Source of the DNA: Candidatus Baltobacteraceae bacterium
GTDB lineage: Bacteria; Vulcanimicrobiota; Vulcanimicrobiia; Vulcanimicrobiales; Vulcanimicrobiaceae
Assembly: GCA_035502855.1 (NCBI GenBank)
Contig: DATJTX010000023.1
Span: forward strand, 59,053 to 123,052
Direction of reading: 5' to 3'
Length of the DNA: 64,000 nt
In this document: positions 1 to 8,472 of the stretch, piece by piece
Layout of the letters: every line of letters begins with the position of its first letter
Numbering within the stretch: the stretch's first letter is position 1
Program-made: the position numbers and the translations under genes
The notes under the pieces: generated by a model
Databases searched by the model: none
The model's input: the letters and a program-made list of their open reading frames with translations, nothing else
Told to the model about the DNA's origin: nothing

Positions 1-2129
1 GGCTCGTACGGTGCGAACGCCCACGCGAGGTTCGCCTGTCCGCGGTCGGCCGATGCATCGGGCCAACGCGGCCCGCGCAGCAGCGACGCTCCCAGCCGCA
101 TGCCGCCGCGCTCGAGTACGCGCGCGCACCAACCATAGGTATCGAGGACGAACAGGGCAAATCCGGCGCGCGCGTCTGCTGCCGCGGCGAAACGCTGCCC
201 GGGAACTTCGAAGCGCGCGCGCTCGGGCGGCGTTTCGGCGCGCGCGCTGCGCCGGATCGTTCCGTGCGGTGCGCCGTAGAGCACGCCGTCGTCCTGGATC
301 GCGAGCCAATTCTCGAGGCGCAGGATCGTGTGCGCCTCGTTCCAGTCCACGGCGAGGCTCACGCGAACGAATGGCTCGCCGCGCCGCAGCTCGATCGCCA
401 TCGTCGCCGGCGAAGCGCCGATGCGAAAGCGCAGCTGGGCGGATTCCTCGTTCACCTCGCACCCTGCCGGTCGCACGCGCACGCGATGCCGTTCGTAGTC
501 CCGGTCGAGGTTCCAGGCATCCCATTTCTTCGGCCGGTCGCGATACGCGGCGAGCAGATTCGCCTGCGCGACCGGCGCGCGAACCCGCGGCGACTCCAGC
601 TCGAGCAGCGTGCCGCTCTGGGTAAAGGTCGCGCGTACGAGGCCGTTATCGAAGTGGATGTCGCTGCCGTCACGCACCGGCCGGCACGGCTCGATCGACG
701 GCTCGCTCGCGCTCATGCGCGGCAACATCGCTACCGCCGCGCTTTCGAGCGCGCCCAACAATTCGCGCGCACGGTCGTAGAGCGCAAACGCTTCCTCGTA
801 GGCCTCGCGAATCGCGGCGCCGGCAAGCACGTCGTGAAACTGATTGCAGAGCACCGCGCGCCACACGTGATCGAGCGCGGTGCGCGCACGCTCGATCCCC
901 TCGCGCGGCGCATGGACCGCGATGCACCACGCGAGCTGCTCTTCGATCGCCGAGAGCGCGCGCTCGAACTGCGCGTTCGCCGCCTTCACGTCGTGATGCG
1001 TCGTATACGTGCCGCGGTGATACTCGAGATAGAGTTCGTCCTGGTGGATCGGCAGCGCGTCAGGACGGGCTGCGAGCGAATCGAACCACGTTCGCGGCCG
1101 TTCCCAATGCCCGGCTTCCCGCGCTTGCGCCAGTTGCTCGCTCGTCGGACCGCCGCCGCCGTCGCCGTATCCGACGACCACGGGCTCGGCCCGCTCGCGC
1201 GCGAGCGCCAGGCGCCCCGCGTCCGGCGCGCCTTCGTACGAGGCCAGCACCGCCGCCACCACCTCGCTTCCGTCCGGACCGCGCCAGCGAAACTGCGGAT
1301 GCGGGAAGCGCGTCGTGTCGTTCCACTGCAACTTGGTCGTCGCGAAATAGGGAATGCCGGCGTGCGCGAGCAGCGTCGGCAGCGTGTTCGCGAATCCGAA
1401 CGTGTCGGGAAGCCACGCGATCGCCGGATCGATTCCAAAGTGCTCGTTACAGTAGCGCTGCGCCTCGAGCATCTGGCGCAGCAGGGATTCACCCGAGGGA
1501 ATATTCGCATCGGGTTCGACCCAGAGTGCGGCAACGTCGGGATCGAAGCGGCCCGCCTGCACGATTTCGCGCACGCGCGCAAAGAGTTCCGGCGCATCGT
1601 CGCGCACGAACTCGTAGAGCTGCGGCTGGCTCTGCATGAAGACGAAGGTGGGATCGCTCTGCGCCAACGCTACCGCGTTCGCGAAGGTGCGCACCGCCTT
1701 GCGCCGCGCCTGCGAATAATTCCACAGCCACGCCACGTCGAGATGCGAGTGGCCCCACAGAATCGCCGGTCCCGGCGCGTTCGTACGGCCGTTGCGCTGC
1801 GCCGGTTCGACTTCGACGTAGGTCTGCGGACGCGGCGCGGCATTGCGAAGCATCCACGACCAGCGCAGCCCGTCACCGGAGGGTAACCCGTTGGTCGGAA
1901 GGGAGCGCCGTTCGACCTCGAGCCGAAGCGTGCGTTCGCGCGCCGAAGCGCCGATTGCGACACCGTGATGTTCGCGGTCGTAGGCGCCCGCGATGCGCTG
2001 GTCGAGGTAGGCGATCGCGCCGGTTCGCGTCGCATAGCGCAGCGTCGCCGCGTCCGCGCTCGGCGGCAGCGTCGCCTCAAAGCACGCGAGTGCCGCCGTC
2101 CCTTCGACTTCGCGTAGCGGGATGCGCAT
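1..2129 (-). CDS. Alpha-mannosidase, glycoside hydrolase family 38 (partial, 3' end outside window)
   Basis: The minus strand is open from an ATG at 2129 to the left edge, about 709 codons. It encodes a GH38 retaining alpha-mannosidase, which releases alpha-linked mannose using a zinc ion. The family zinc motif GHSHLDVAWLW lies near residue 125 and the nucleophile motif LPDTFGF near residue 240. Helical and beta-sandwich regions follow, and the sequence near the edge (LLRGPRWPD) is typical of the last part of these enzymes, so only the extreme C terminus is probably missing. No signal peptide is seen, which suggests a cytoplasmic enzyme. A second mannosidase (GH125) lies at 22857-24233, implying use of mannose-containing glycans. 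Large antisense reading frames here are GC-rich shadows. Confidence 0.9.
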   Translation of the reverse strand, partial: MRIPLREVEGTAALACFEATLPPSADAATLRYATRTGAIAYLDQRIAGAYDREHHGVAIGASARERTLRLEVERRSLPTNGLPSGDGLRWSWMLRNAAPRPQTYVEVEPAQRNGRTNAPGPAILWGHSHLDVAWLWNYSQARRKAVRTFANAVALAQSDPTFVFMQSQPQLYEFVRDDAPELFARVREIVQAGRFDPDVAALWVEPDANIPSGESLLRQMLEAQRYCNEHFGIDPAIAWLPDTFGFANTLPTLLAHAGIPYFATTKLQWNDTTRFPHPQFRWRGPDGSEVVAAVLASYEGAPDAGRLALARERAEPVVVGYGDGGGGPTSEQLAQAREAGHWERPRTWFDSLAARPDALPIHQDELYLEYHRGTYTTHHDVKAANAQFERALSAIEEQLAWCIAVHAPREGIERARTALDHVWRAVLCNQFHDVLAGAAIREAYEEAFALYDRARELLGALESAAVAMLPRMSASEPSIEPCRPVRDGSDIHFDNGLVRATFTQSGTLLELESPRVRAPVAQANLLAAYRDRPKKWDAWNLDRDYERHRVRVRPAGCEVNEESAQLRFRIGASPATMAIELRRGEPFVRVSLAVDWNEAHTILRLENWLAIQDDGVLYGAPHGTIRRSARAETPPERARFEVPGQRFAAAADARAGFALFVLDTYGWCARVLERGGMRLGASLLRGPRWPDASADRGQANLAWAFAPYE

Positions 2130-2205
2130 ATGGAGACTTCTTATCTAGGCAGCCAATTCGTTCCGCCCGTGCTGCCCGGCATAGCGCGGGGCGAGCCCCC
2201 GGACT

Positions 2206-2239
2206 AAAGTGAGGCGCAGATGCTCTTGCGCCTCACTTT
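2206..2239 (-). terminator. Hairpin terminator downstream of the deaminase cassette
   Basis: A perfect 13-bp inverted repeat (AAAGTGAGGCGCA, 8-base loop, TGCGCCTCACTTT) starts 2 bases after the stop of the 46-residue gene. On the minus strand it is preceded by an A run and its 3' arm ends in TTT; on the plus strand the stem runs into TTTTTCT. It probably ends transcription of the deaminase cassette and may work in both directions. Confidence 0.7.
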
Positions 2240-2241
2240 TT

Positions 2242-2382
2242 CTACTTATCCCGCTTCTGTTCTTTCGGTTCCGTCTGCCTATCGCTTTTCACAGCCGGCT
2301 TTTCGAACATCCAGTCGGGTATCCCGGCTGATATTTTCTTTTGCCTCTCAACGAACTCCGATAGCAAATTTCGATCGCGCAT
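2242..2382 (-). CDS. 46-residue hydrophilic protein in the deaminase cassette
   Basis: A short gene begins with ATG 6 bases after the deaminase stop codon and ends just before a strong terminator hairpin, so it is almost certainly co-transcribed with the deaminase. The product starts MRDRNLLSEFVERQKK and continues with an IPDWMFEKP segment and a strongly charged tail ending KEQKRDK. An AAGGAA stretch at the end of the deaminase gene can act as a ribosome site, and coupling is likely. Composition is like a genuine small cytosolic protein: an amphipathic helix followed by a disordered basic/acidic tail. I do not recognise the family. By position it could be a regulator, sensor or accessory factor of the deaminase. 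The low-GC base use matches the deaminase gene and differs from the rest of the window. Confidence 0.6.
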   Translation of the reverse strand: MRDRNLLSEFVERQKKISAGIPDWMFEKPAVKSDRQTEPKEQKRDK

Positions 2383-2388
2383 GAACTT

Positions 2389-4089
2389 TCATGTTTCCTT
2401 TCCCTGTAAAATAAACATTTCAGTGAAGTCGCTAAATGGCTTCAACTCGAGTGACTCTGCTGTGGTAGCAGCTTTTGCGGTGGGCGTGTAATACGGCAAT
2501 GACGGGGACTCGGTGCGTATATCGAACGACAGCTTGTTGCCCCGAGAGTCCTTCCTTCGGTTCGAAGCAATAGAAAAGAACTCTAGATAGCGCGGGGGCG
2601 CAACGCCGACGAACGTACGGAAAGGCACGCGAATGCCCTTTTCCTTTCCGGGAGGATCAACAGATACGGAATCACGGTAGAGTAAAGACGTCCCGCTTTT
2701 AGGATATGGCTCCAAATACACGACTTCGGAAATGCCAGCATCTACGATGTGCTTAGCGCACTCGTGGCAAGGAAAAGTCGTCGTGTACATGGTTGTTCCC
2801 TGGACGGCAACGCCGTGTCGCGCGCAGTCAAGTAACGCTGATGCCTCAGCATGGACTGCGCGAACGTAATCAATATTCTCTCGAACCTTAGCTTTTCGTA
2901 GCGGGCCGTCAGCGTCGTAAAATAACTTCTCAACACGCTTCGAGGAGTCGATGTTCGCCAGCTCGTTGGTCAGTGCGCCCGCTTTGGCGAGCCTGTCCAA
3001 TATGTCGCGAACCATCAACTCGCGAAAAGCGTCACTTGTGTCGCGGATTTTCCCGTCGCTGTTCTTGTAGACCATATCGCGGCCACTGTATAGAGAGTCG
3101 TCAGGGGGCCAATACTGGCCACCAATCATAGGTTTTGCAACCTCGTTTGTTCCGACGCTAACCGCGGAGCCATCGGACCGAAGTATAGCGGCGCCGATCT
3201 GCCGCGCCATGGAACCGGAACGAACCTGTGCGGCCCTTGCCAGAAACATACCAAGTTCGTTTCTGCTCGGCGTCAAGAAAGCATCACCGAATATTAGATG
3301 GACTAGCCTTTCGAGATTTTTTAGAACATCGGTAGGATCGTCCGTCGCATCAATGATGTAGTCGGTCGCAAAGAACGCATCGCCGACTTTTTGCCCAAGG
3401 CTCTCGTCAGCGTTCTCATCACGGCGCATTAGGTCGGGAATCATCGCACGCTCCGAATCCGATACTGCATCGAGCTCGAGAGACGCGAGACGTGAAATGA
3501 TGGGTGCGTACACACCGATGCTAATGAAAGCTGGTCCGTAGACCCGCCTCAAGCGTTCCAGTTCGTCAGGATGCTTAAGCGAGTCGATGAAATACGCGCG
3601 ACTGTCTAATGGAACCGTCGCATAATGTTCGTCACCTACCAAGTTGATCTTATTCTTGCGATTTGTCTTGTCGCGTTCTTTCTGGATTGCGGCGATAGCT
3701 GCCAATGCTGCGGCGTCACCCCGAGTGGAGTTCGTAAATTCGCTCCACCGCTCCCGAACATGATCTCCGGCATCCATAAGGAGGCGTTTGCGCTCGATTA
3801 CGGTCGCCTCGGCAATCTCCGAAGCGGATTCGGAGAATTGCTCAAGCCATTCACTTATCTTGATTCTGGTTAGCTTGTAGTTTGCGAGACTGAGTGCTTT
3901 GCGGAGGGATTTTTCGATGATATCTTTGTCGACGCCCAGAGGGACAACCACACCGAAAACCAGCTCGCGCCGCGAACTGTCTTCGACTTGAGCATTTGGC
4001 TTTTGCGCTGCTCGACCCGCACGGCCGACGCGCCTCGCGGCTTTTGGTATAGCCTTCCGACGCGAAGTTGTCCGCCCCCGATACGCCAT
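2389..4089 (-). CDS. AvcD-like antiviral cytidine/dCTP deaminase
   Basis: A 566-residue two-part protein. After a basic N terminus (residues 1-40), residues 42-58 (ELVFGVVVPLGVDKDII) resemble the degenerate nucleotide-binding start of AvcD-type proteins. The C-terminal third is a zinc cytidine/deoxycytidylate deaminase: HAE at 413-415 and PCHEC at 440-444 supply the zinc ligands and catalytic glutamate. Ordinary dCMP deaminases are about 150-200 residues and lack the long N-terminal region; this size and layout match the phage-defence deaminases (AvcD, bacterial dCTP deaminases), which deplete dC nucleotides during infection. A good SD (GGAGG) precedes the ATG. Base composition is clearly AT-richer than neighbouring genes, suggesting horizontal gain. 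The family call is from motifs and architecture; activity on dCTP or dCMP is inferred. Confidence 0.78.
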   Translation of the reverse strand: MAYRGRTTSRRKAIPKAARRVGRAGRAAQKPNAQVEDSSRRELVFGVVVPLGVDKDIIEKSLRKALSLANYKLTRIKISEWLEQFSESASEIAEATVIERKRLLMDAGDHVRERWSEFTNSTRGDAAALAAIAAIQKERDKTNRKNKINLVGDEHYATVPLDSRAYFIDSLKHPDELERLRRVYGPAFISIGVYAPIISRLASLELDAVSDSERAMIPDLMRRDENADESLGQKVGDAFFATDYIIDATDDPTDVLKNLERLVHLIFGDAFLTPSRNELGMFLARAAQVRSGSMARQIGAAILRSDGSAVSVGTNEVAKPMIGGQYWPPDDSLYSGRDMVYKNSDGKIRDTSDAFRELMVRDILDRLAKAGALTNELANIDSSKRVEKLFYDADGPLRKAKVRENIDYVRAVHAEASALLDCARHGVAVQGTTMYTTTFPCHECAKHIVDAGISEVVYLEPYPKSGTSLLYRDSVSVDPPGKEKGIRVPFRTFVGVAPPRYLEFFSIASNRRKDSRGNKLSFDIRTESPSLPYYTPTAKAATTAESLELKPFSDFTEMFILQGKET

Positions 4090-4314
4090 CCGTATCGCAC
4101 CTCCACACCGAGGTTTTTCGTCTCCTCCGATTATTCCCTATATATCGCGGGCGAACACTTGTACGCCACGACCGCTTGTGTTACAATGTGGAAAATGGGG
4201 AAACTGTGGGCACGACGTTTATTGTGCGTCCATCGTCCTGTGTACTAGCTGTTAGTAACGCTCGAGGGGCGACGCCTATTTTTGTTAAGCAGCTCATGAG
4301 CTCGCGGTAAAATT
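4090..4314 (-). promoter_or_regulatory. AT-rich leader of the deaminase cassette; possible RNA antitoxin or promoter region
   Basis: These 225 bases upstream of the deaminase hold no credible gene. In Vibrio AvcID the region directly upstream of avcD encodes a small RNA (AvcI) that inhibits the deaminase, so this leader is where an equivalent would lie. Visible elements are a 12-bp palindrome AGCTCATGAGCT at 4291-4302, a weak minus-strand promoter (TTGTAA at 4186-4181 and TACAAG at 4163-4158, spacing 17), and the SD GGAGG before the ATG. I see no tandem repeat of the ToxIN type. The RNA role is inference only. Confidence 0.35.
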
Positions 4315-5211
4315 TCAGGAAATGGTCACGGATTCGCCGGGGTGCATCACCGTCACCGCGATCTGCGACGAAATCTTGGCGACCTCGCGTGCGAACTGTT
4401 CGCCGGCGTGCGGCCCCAGCACGAGCGGGTTGTGAGCGTAGTGCACCGGCACGGCGTGCGCGACACCGACGGCCTTGCACGTCATCGCTGCTTCAGCCGG
4501 CCCCATCGTGAAGGCGCCGTTGCCGCAGCACACGACGCCGATCTTCGGCTGGTAGCGTTTGCCGAGCTCGTGCATGTCGCCGAAGTAGTCGGTGTCACCG
4601 GAAGCGTAGACGCGCGTGCCCGCGAAATCGAGCATGAATCCGGCCGACGGATAGGCGAGCGCGGTCGAATGGATTGCGGGAACGAGCCACGCGCGAATCG
4701 GACCATGTACCGTCTCACCGCCGAAATTCATGCCCGCCCCTTTATTCGCAACGAGCGTCGGCATGTCGAGGTTGGCCGCCTTGAATTTCGGCACGAGACC
4801 CACGCGCATCAGATCGCTCTGACCCGTCGTCATCACCGGTAAGCCGGCACTCACCAGCGCCGCCAGCAATTCGAAGTAGTCGCCGATATGGTCGCCGTGA
4901 TCGTGGGTGAGCGCGACCAGCACGGCGCCCGGATTGCGCGATTTCAAATGCGCCGCGTAGGCTGCCGCGCTGCGCAGCTCGGGCGGTTTCTCGATCCCGA
5001 ACGCGGTCCACCCGGTGTTGTTCCAGATCCACGCGTCGACCAAGACGATCGCGGAATCGTCGAGGCTCGCCAGCTCGTAGACCCCGCCGCCGAACCAGCG
5101 CATCTTGATCCGGCCGCCCGCGGCCGCGGCCGGCGAGGCTTCGCCCGCAGCCGCGACGCCGAGGGCACCGGCTACGGCGCCGGCTTGCAGAAAATCGCCA
5201 CGAGAGACCAT
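4315..5211 (-). CDS. Exported metallo-beta-lactamase-fold hydrolase (UPF0173/L-ascorbate-lactonase-like)
   Basis: A 298-residue protein with an N-terminal export signal ([18 protein letters not shown], followed by an alanine-rich stretch) resembling a Tat signal in which the second arginine is replaced by glycine. The mature part has the metallo-beta-lactamase fold motifs: THDHGDH at 102-108, then IHS, SGDTDYFG and PVHYAHNP, which provide the remaining metal ligands. Relatives are broad-specificity metal-dependent hydrolases; the substrate cannot be read from the sequence. The ATG overlaps the uvrB stop by one base (TAATG), so it is translationally coupled to uvrB, although no functional link to DNA repair is evident. 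Confidence 0.8.
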   Translation of the reverse strand: MVSRGDFLQAGAVAGALGVAAAGEASPAAAAGGRIKMRWFGGGVYELASLDDSAIVLVDAWIWNNTGWTAFGIEKPPELRSAAAYAAHLKSRNPGAVLVALTHDHGDHIGDYFELLAALVSAGLPVMTTGQSDLMRVGLVPKFKAANLDMPTLVANKGAGMNFGGETVHGPIRAWLVPAIHSTALAYPSAGFMLDFAGTRVYASGDTDYFGDMHELGKRYQPKIGVVCCGNGAFTMGPAEAAMTCKAVGVAHAVPVHYAHNPLVLGPHAGEQFAREVAKISSQIAVTVMHPGESVTIS

Positions 5212-7253
5212 TACACGAGCTCCTTGAGCGCGGTATCGAAGATCTTCGGCGCCTTGCCCTGGAAGAGCAACGACTCGTTGCCGCCGATCTGCTTGCGCAA
5301 TTGGATCAATTCGTCACGCAGCGCGGCGGCCTTCTCGAACTCGAGGTTGGCAGCGTATTCGCGCATCTTCTTCTCGAGCTCGGCGGCCATCTTCATCGCG
5401 ACGTCGCGGGGAATCTTGTCCAGTTTGACCTTTTCGGCCGTCTCCTCATTCGCGCCGACCATGCTCAGGATGTCGCGAATCTCCTTGCGCACCGAGCGCG
5501 GCTCGATCCCATGTTCTTGGTTGAACGCCAGCTGGAGCTCGCGACGCCGTTTGGTCTCACCGAGCGCGCGGGCCATCGACTCGGTCACGTTGTCGGCGTA
5601 CATGATCACCTTGCCTTCGACGTTGCGCGCGGCGCGTCCGATCGTTTGGATCAGCGAGGTGGCGCTGCGCAGATAGCCTTCCTTGTCGGCATCCAGAATG
5701 CCGACCAGCGAGACCTCGGGTAGATCGAGTCCCTCGCGCAAGAGATTGATGCCGACCAGCACGTCGAAGACGCCCAGACGCAGGTCGCGCAGGATCGCCA
5801 CCCGTTCGAGCGTGTCGACCTCGCTGTGCAGATAGCGTACGCGCAGCCCGTTCTCGAGCAAGAAATCGGTGAGGTCCTCGGCCATCTTCTTGGTCAGCGT
5901 CGTCACCAGCACGCGCTCACCGCGCTGGGCGCGCAGGCGAACTTCTTCCATCAGATCGTCGACTTGGTTGCGGGTCGGGCGCACCTCGACCTCGGGGTCG
6001 ACCAGACCGGTCGGCCGGATGATCATCTCGACCGTCTGCGCACTGCGTCCGGTCTCGTACGTGCTCGGCGTCGCCGACACGTAGACGATCTGATCGACGT
6101 GATCCTCGAACTCCTCGTACGTGAGCGGACGGTTGTCGAGCGCGCTCGGCAAGCGGAAGCCGTGGTCGGCCAGAACCTGCTTGCGCGAACGGTCGCCGGC
6201 ATACATCGCGTGCACCTGCGGCAGCGTCACGTGGGACTCATCGATGAAATAGAGGTGGTCCTTCGGGAAAAAATCGAGCAGACACCACGGCGTCGAACCG
6301 GACTCGCGGCCGGTGAGGTGGCGCGAGTAGTTCTCGATGCCGTTGCAGTAGCCGACCTCGCGCAGCATGTCGAGATCGTAACGTGTGCGCATCTCGAGCC
6401 GCTGGGCTTCGAGCAGCTTCCCGTGCTCTTTGAAAAAGCGCAGCCGCTCGTCCAGCTCGACTTCGATCGAGGCGATCGCGCGGCGCAGCTTTTCATCGGG
6501 TGTGATGAAGTGCTTGGCCGGAAAGATCAGCAGTTCGTCCTTACTCTCGACGTACTCGCCGGTCAGCATGTTGACCACGTTGATCGCCTCGATCGTATCG
6601 CCGAAGAACTCGATCCGGTGCACCAGCTCGTCGTCGACGCCGACGAACTCGAGCACGTCGCCGCGAACTCGGAACGTACCGCGGACCAGGTTGAGGTCGT
6701 TGCGCCGGTACTGCATGTCGACCAGCTTGCGCAGGAGGAGATCGCGATCGATCTCGTCGCCCACCCGGATCTTCGCCGACATCTCGACGTAATCGGAGGG
6801 CGAACCCAGGCCGTAGATACACGAGACCGAGGCGACGATCAGCGTATCCGGCCGGGTGAGCAACGATTGCGTGGCGGAATGGCGCAGGCGCTCGATCTCG
6901 TCGTTGATCGAGGAATCCTTCTCGATGTACGTGTCCGTCGAGGGGACGTATGCCTCGGGCTGGTAGTAATCGAAGTACGAAACGAAGTACTCGACCGCGT
7001 TGTTCGGAAAGAAATCGCGGAATTCCGCGCAGAGCTGCGCCGCCAGTGTCTTGTTGTGGCAGAGCACGAGCGTGGGCTTCTGTACCAGTTCGATGACGCG
7101 CGCCATCGCCATGGTCTTCCCGCTGCCGGTCACGCCCAAGAGCGTTTGGGCGCGATCGCCGCGGCGAATCCCCTCGGCCAAGGCATCGGTCGCCTCGGGC
7201 TGATCGCCGGCGAGCGCGTAGGGGGCAACGAGCTGAAAACGGTGCGCGGGCAT
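5211..7253 (-). CDS. uvrB: UvrABC excinuclease subunit B
   Basis: UvrB receives damaged DNA from UvrA, verifies the lesion and loads UvrC for dual incision in nucleotide excision repair. I start it at the ATG at 7253 (MPAHRFQL), preceded by AAGGA 7 bases upstream; the longer open frame adds 30 arginine/glycine-rich residues unlike UvrB. The product is 680 residues, normal for the family. Walker A GVTGSGKT is at 40-47. The damage-probing hairpin follows ([13 protein letters not shown] with [11 protein letters not shown]), then the helicase motif [11 protein letters not shown], motif [11 protein letters not shown], and a C-terminal UVR domain ([17 protein letters not shown]) that contacts UvrC. 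It diverges from prs; I see no convincing LexA box in the gap. Confidence 0.97.
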   Translation of the reverse strand: MPAHRFQLVAPYALAGDQPEATDALAEGIRRGDRAQTLLGVTGSGKTMAMARVIELVQKPTLVLCHNKTLAAQLCAEFRDFFPNNAVEYFVSYFDYYQPEAYVPSTDTYIEKDSSINDEIERLRHSATQSLLTRPDTLIVASVSCIYGLGSPSDYVEMSAKIRVGDEIDRDLLLRKLVDMQYRRNDLNLVRGTFRVRGDVLEFVGVDDELVHRIEFFGDTIEAINVVNMLTGEYVESKDELLIFPAKHFITPDEKLRRAIASIEVELDERLRFFKEHGKLLEAQRLEMRTRYDLDMLREVGYCNGIENYSRHLTGRESGSTPWCLLDFFPKDHLYFIDESHVTLPQVHAMYAGDRSRKQVLADHGFRLPSALDNRPLTYEEFEDHVDQIVYVSATPSTYETGRSAQTVEMIIRPTGLVDPEVEVRPTRNQVDDLMEEVRLRAQRGERVLVTTLTKKMAEDLTDFLLENGLRVRYLHSEVDTLERVAILRDLRLGVFDVLVGINLLREGLDLPEVSLVGILDADKEGYLRSATSLIQTIGRAARNVEGKVIMYADNVTESMARALGETKRRRELQLAFNQEHGIEPRSVRKEIRDILSMVGANEETAEKVKLDKIPRDVAMKMAAELEKKMREYAANLEFEKAAALRDELIQLRKQIGGNESLLFQGKAPKIFDTALKELV

Positions 7254-7346
7254 AGGCAATCCTTCAACCCGGGCTTCGGCGGCGCCGTTGCACCGCGCGC
7301 GATGAGGGGAGGGTGCACCGCCTCCGCGGAACTTGCCCACCACCCT

Positions 7347-7363
7347 AGCCGCACGATGCGGCT
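7347..7363. promoter_or_regulatory. Short dyad between divergent uvrB and prs
   Basis: AGCCGCA-CGA-TGCGGCT is a 7-bp perfect inverted repeat in the 149-base divergent intergenic region, 40 bases upstream of the prs start codon. It may be an operator or a 5'-UTR hairpin of prs. No -10/-35 pair is convincing on either strand. Confidence 0.3.
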
Positions 7364-7402
7364 GAAGGTTCGGAGCACAGGTCCCCTGGAGAAATCAACC
7401 CG

Positions 7403-8452
7403 TTGAGCCACAATCCTTTGCTCTTTAGCGGCAACTCGAACCGTGCGCTGGCCGAAGAAATCGCCAAGCGGCTCAAATTGCACGTGGGCAAATCGCTGGT
7501 CGACAAATTCAAGAACGAAGAGACGCGAATCGAGATCGGCGAGAACGTCCGCGGCTCGGAAGTCTTCGTCATTCAGTCGATCTGTAAGTCGGAAGACGGC
7601 CGCATCGGCGTCAACGACGCGCTGATGGAGCTGCTGCTGATGATCGACGCGCTGCGGCGCGCCTCAGCGGCCCGGATCACCGCGGTCATCCCGTACTACG
7701 GTTACGCCAAACAAGACAAGAAGACCAAAGGGCGTGAGCCGATCTCGGCCAAGGTGGTGGCCAACCTGATCAAGGTTACCGGCGCCAAGCGCCTGGTGAC
7801 GATGGATTTGCACGCGGCGCAGATCCAGGGGTTCTTCGACCTTCCGGTCGACAATTTGATGGCGATGCCGGTGCTCTGCGACTACCTCAAGCGCGAGCAG
7901 CTCTCGAAGGATCGCGTCGTGGTCGTTTCGCCCGACGCGGGCGGGGTACACCGCGCCGAGCTCTTCGCCAAACGTCTGGAGAGTTCGCTTGCGATCGTTT
8001 TCAAGCGCCGGCCCGAGCCCGACGTCTCGGAGGTGACGGACATCGTCGGCGACGTTTCGGGCAAAATCGCGGTCGTCGTCGACGACATGATCTCGACCGG
8101 CGGCACGCTCGCCAAAGCCGCCGAGGCGATCAAAGCCCGCGGCGCGACGGCGGTGTACACGGTCGCGACGCACGGCATCTTCGCCGGCGACGCGATGCGC
8201 GTGCTCGAAGATTCGCAGATCGAGCGGGTCATCGTCACCAACACGATTCCCTTCGCGGCCGGAGGGTCGCACACCAAATTCGTGCAGCTCTCGATCGCGC
8301 AGACCTTTGCGGACACGATCAGCCGCATCACGACCAATCGCTCGGTCTCGGCCCTCTTCGACGGCGAGGAGCCGCCGGCGGTCGAGATGCCGCCGGTGCC
8401 GGGCTCGGCTGCCGCCGAATCCGCCGCGCTCATTCAAGCCGCAAGCGGCTAA
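7403..8452 (+). CDS. prs: Ribose-phosphate pyrophosphokinase (PRPP synthetase)
   Basis: Converts ribose 5-phosphate and ATP to PRPP, the precursor of purines, pyrimidines, NAD, histidine and tryptophan. The start is a TTG with GGAG 11 bases upstream, giving MSHNPLLFSGNSN, the usual class I N terminus. The catalytic flexible loop is in IPYYGYAKQDKK, the pyrophosphate region in SPDAGGVHRAE, and the PRPP-binding loop in VVVDDMISTGGTL. At 349 residues it exceeds the usual 310-320 by an alanine/proline/glutamate-rich C-terminal tail of about 30 residues that looks disordered. The rplY start lies 20 bases downstream, so prs-rplY-pth forms an operon as in many bacteria. Confidence 0.97.
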   Translation: MSHNPLLFSGNSNRALAEEIAKRLKLHVGKSLVDKFKNEETRIEIGENVRGSEVFVIQSICKSEDGRIGVNDALMELLLMIDALRRASAARITAVIPYYGYAKQDKKTKGREPISAKVVANLIKVTGAKRLVTMDLHAAQIQGFFDLPVDNLMAMPVLCDYLKREQLSKDRVVVVSPDAGGVHRAELFAKRLESSLAIVFKRRPEPDVSEVTDIVGDVSGKIAVVVDDMISTGGTLAKAAEAIKARGATAVYTVATHGIFAGDAMRVLEDSQIERVIVTNTIPFAAGGSHTKFVQLSIAQTFADTISRITTNRSVSALFDGEEPPAVEMPPVPGSAAAESAALIQAASG

Positions 8453-8472
8453 TCTCTGGAGAACACAATACC

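Noticed and set aside
264..1886. 540-codon plus-strand open frame opposite the GH38 gene
   Set aside because: The minus strand has unmistakable GH38 motifs; the plus frame is rich in Arg/His/Ala/Val with no family similarity, a typical GC-rich antisense shadow.
2389..4089. Plain housekeeping dCMP deaminase
   Set aside because: The protein is about three times too long, with a conserved N-terminal region and atypical base composition; the AvcD-like interpretation fits better.
4315..5211. Beta-lactamase resistance function for the metallo-hydrolase
   Set aside because: The motifs place it in the broad metal-dependent hydrolase group; nothing specific to antibiotic beta-lactamases is seen.
7254..7402. 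LexA (SOS) box upstream of uvrB
   Set aside because: A CTG...CAG pair exists but with the wrong spacing, and no other standard LexA motif was found.
5826..7406. 526-codon plus-strand open frame opposite uvrB
   Set aside because: uvrB is intact on the minus strand with all motifs; the antisense frame is compositionally a shadow.
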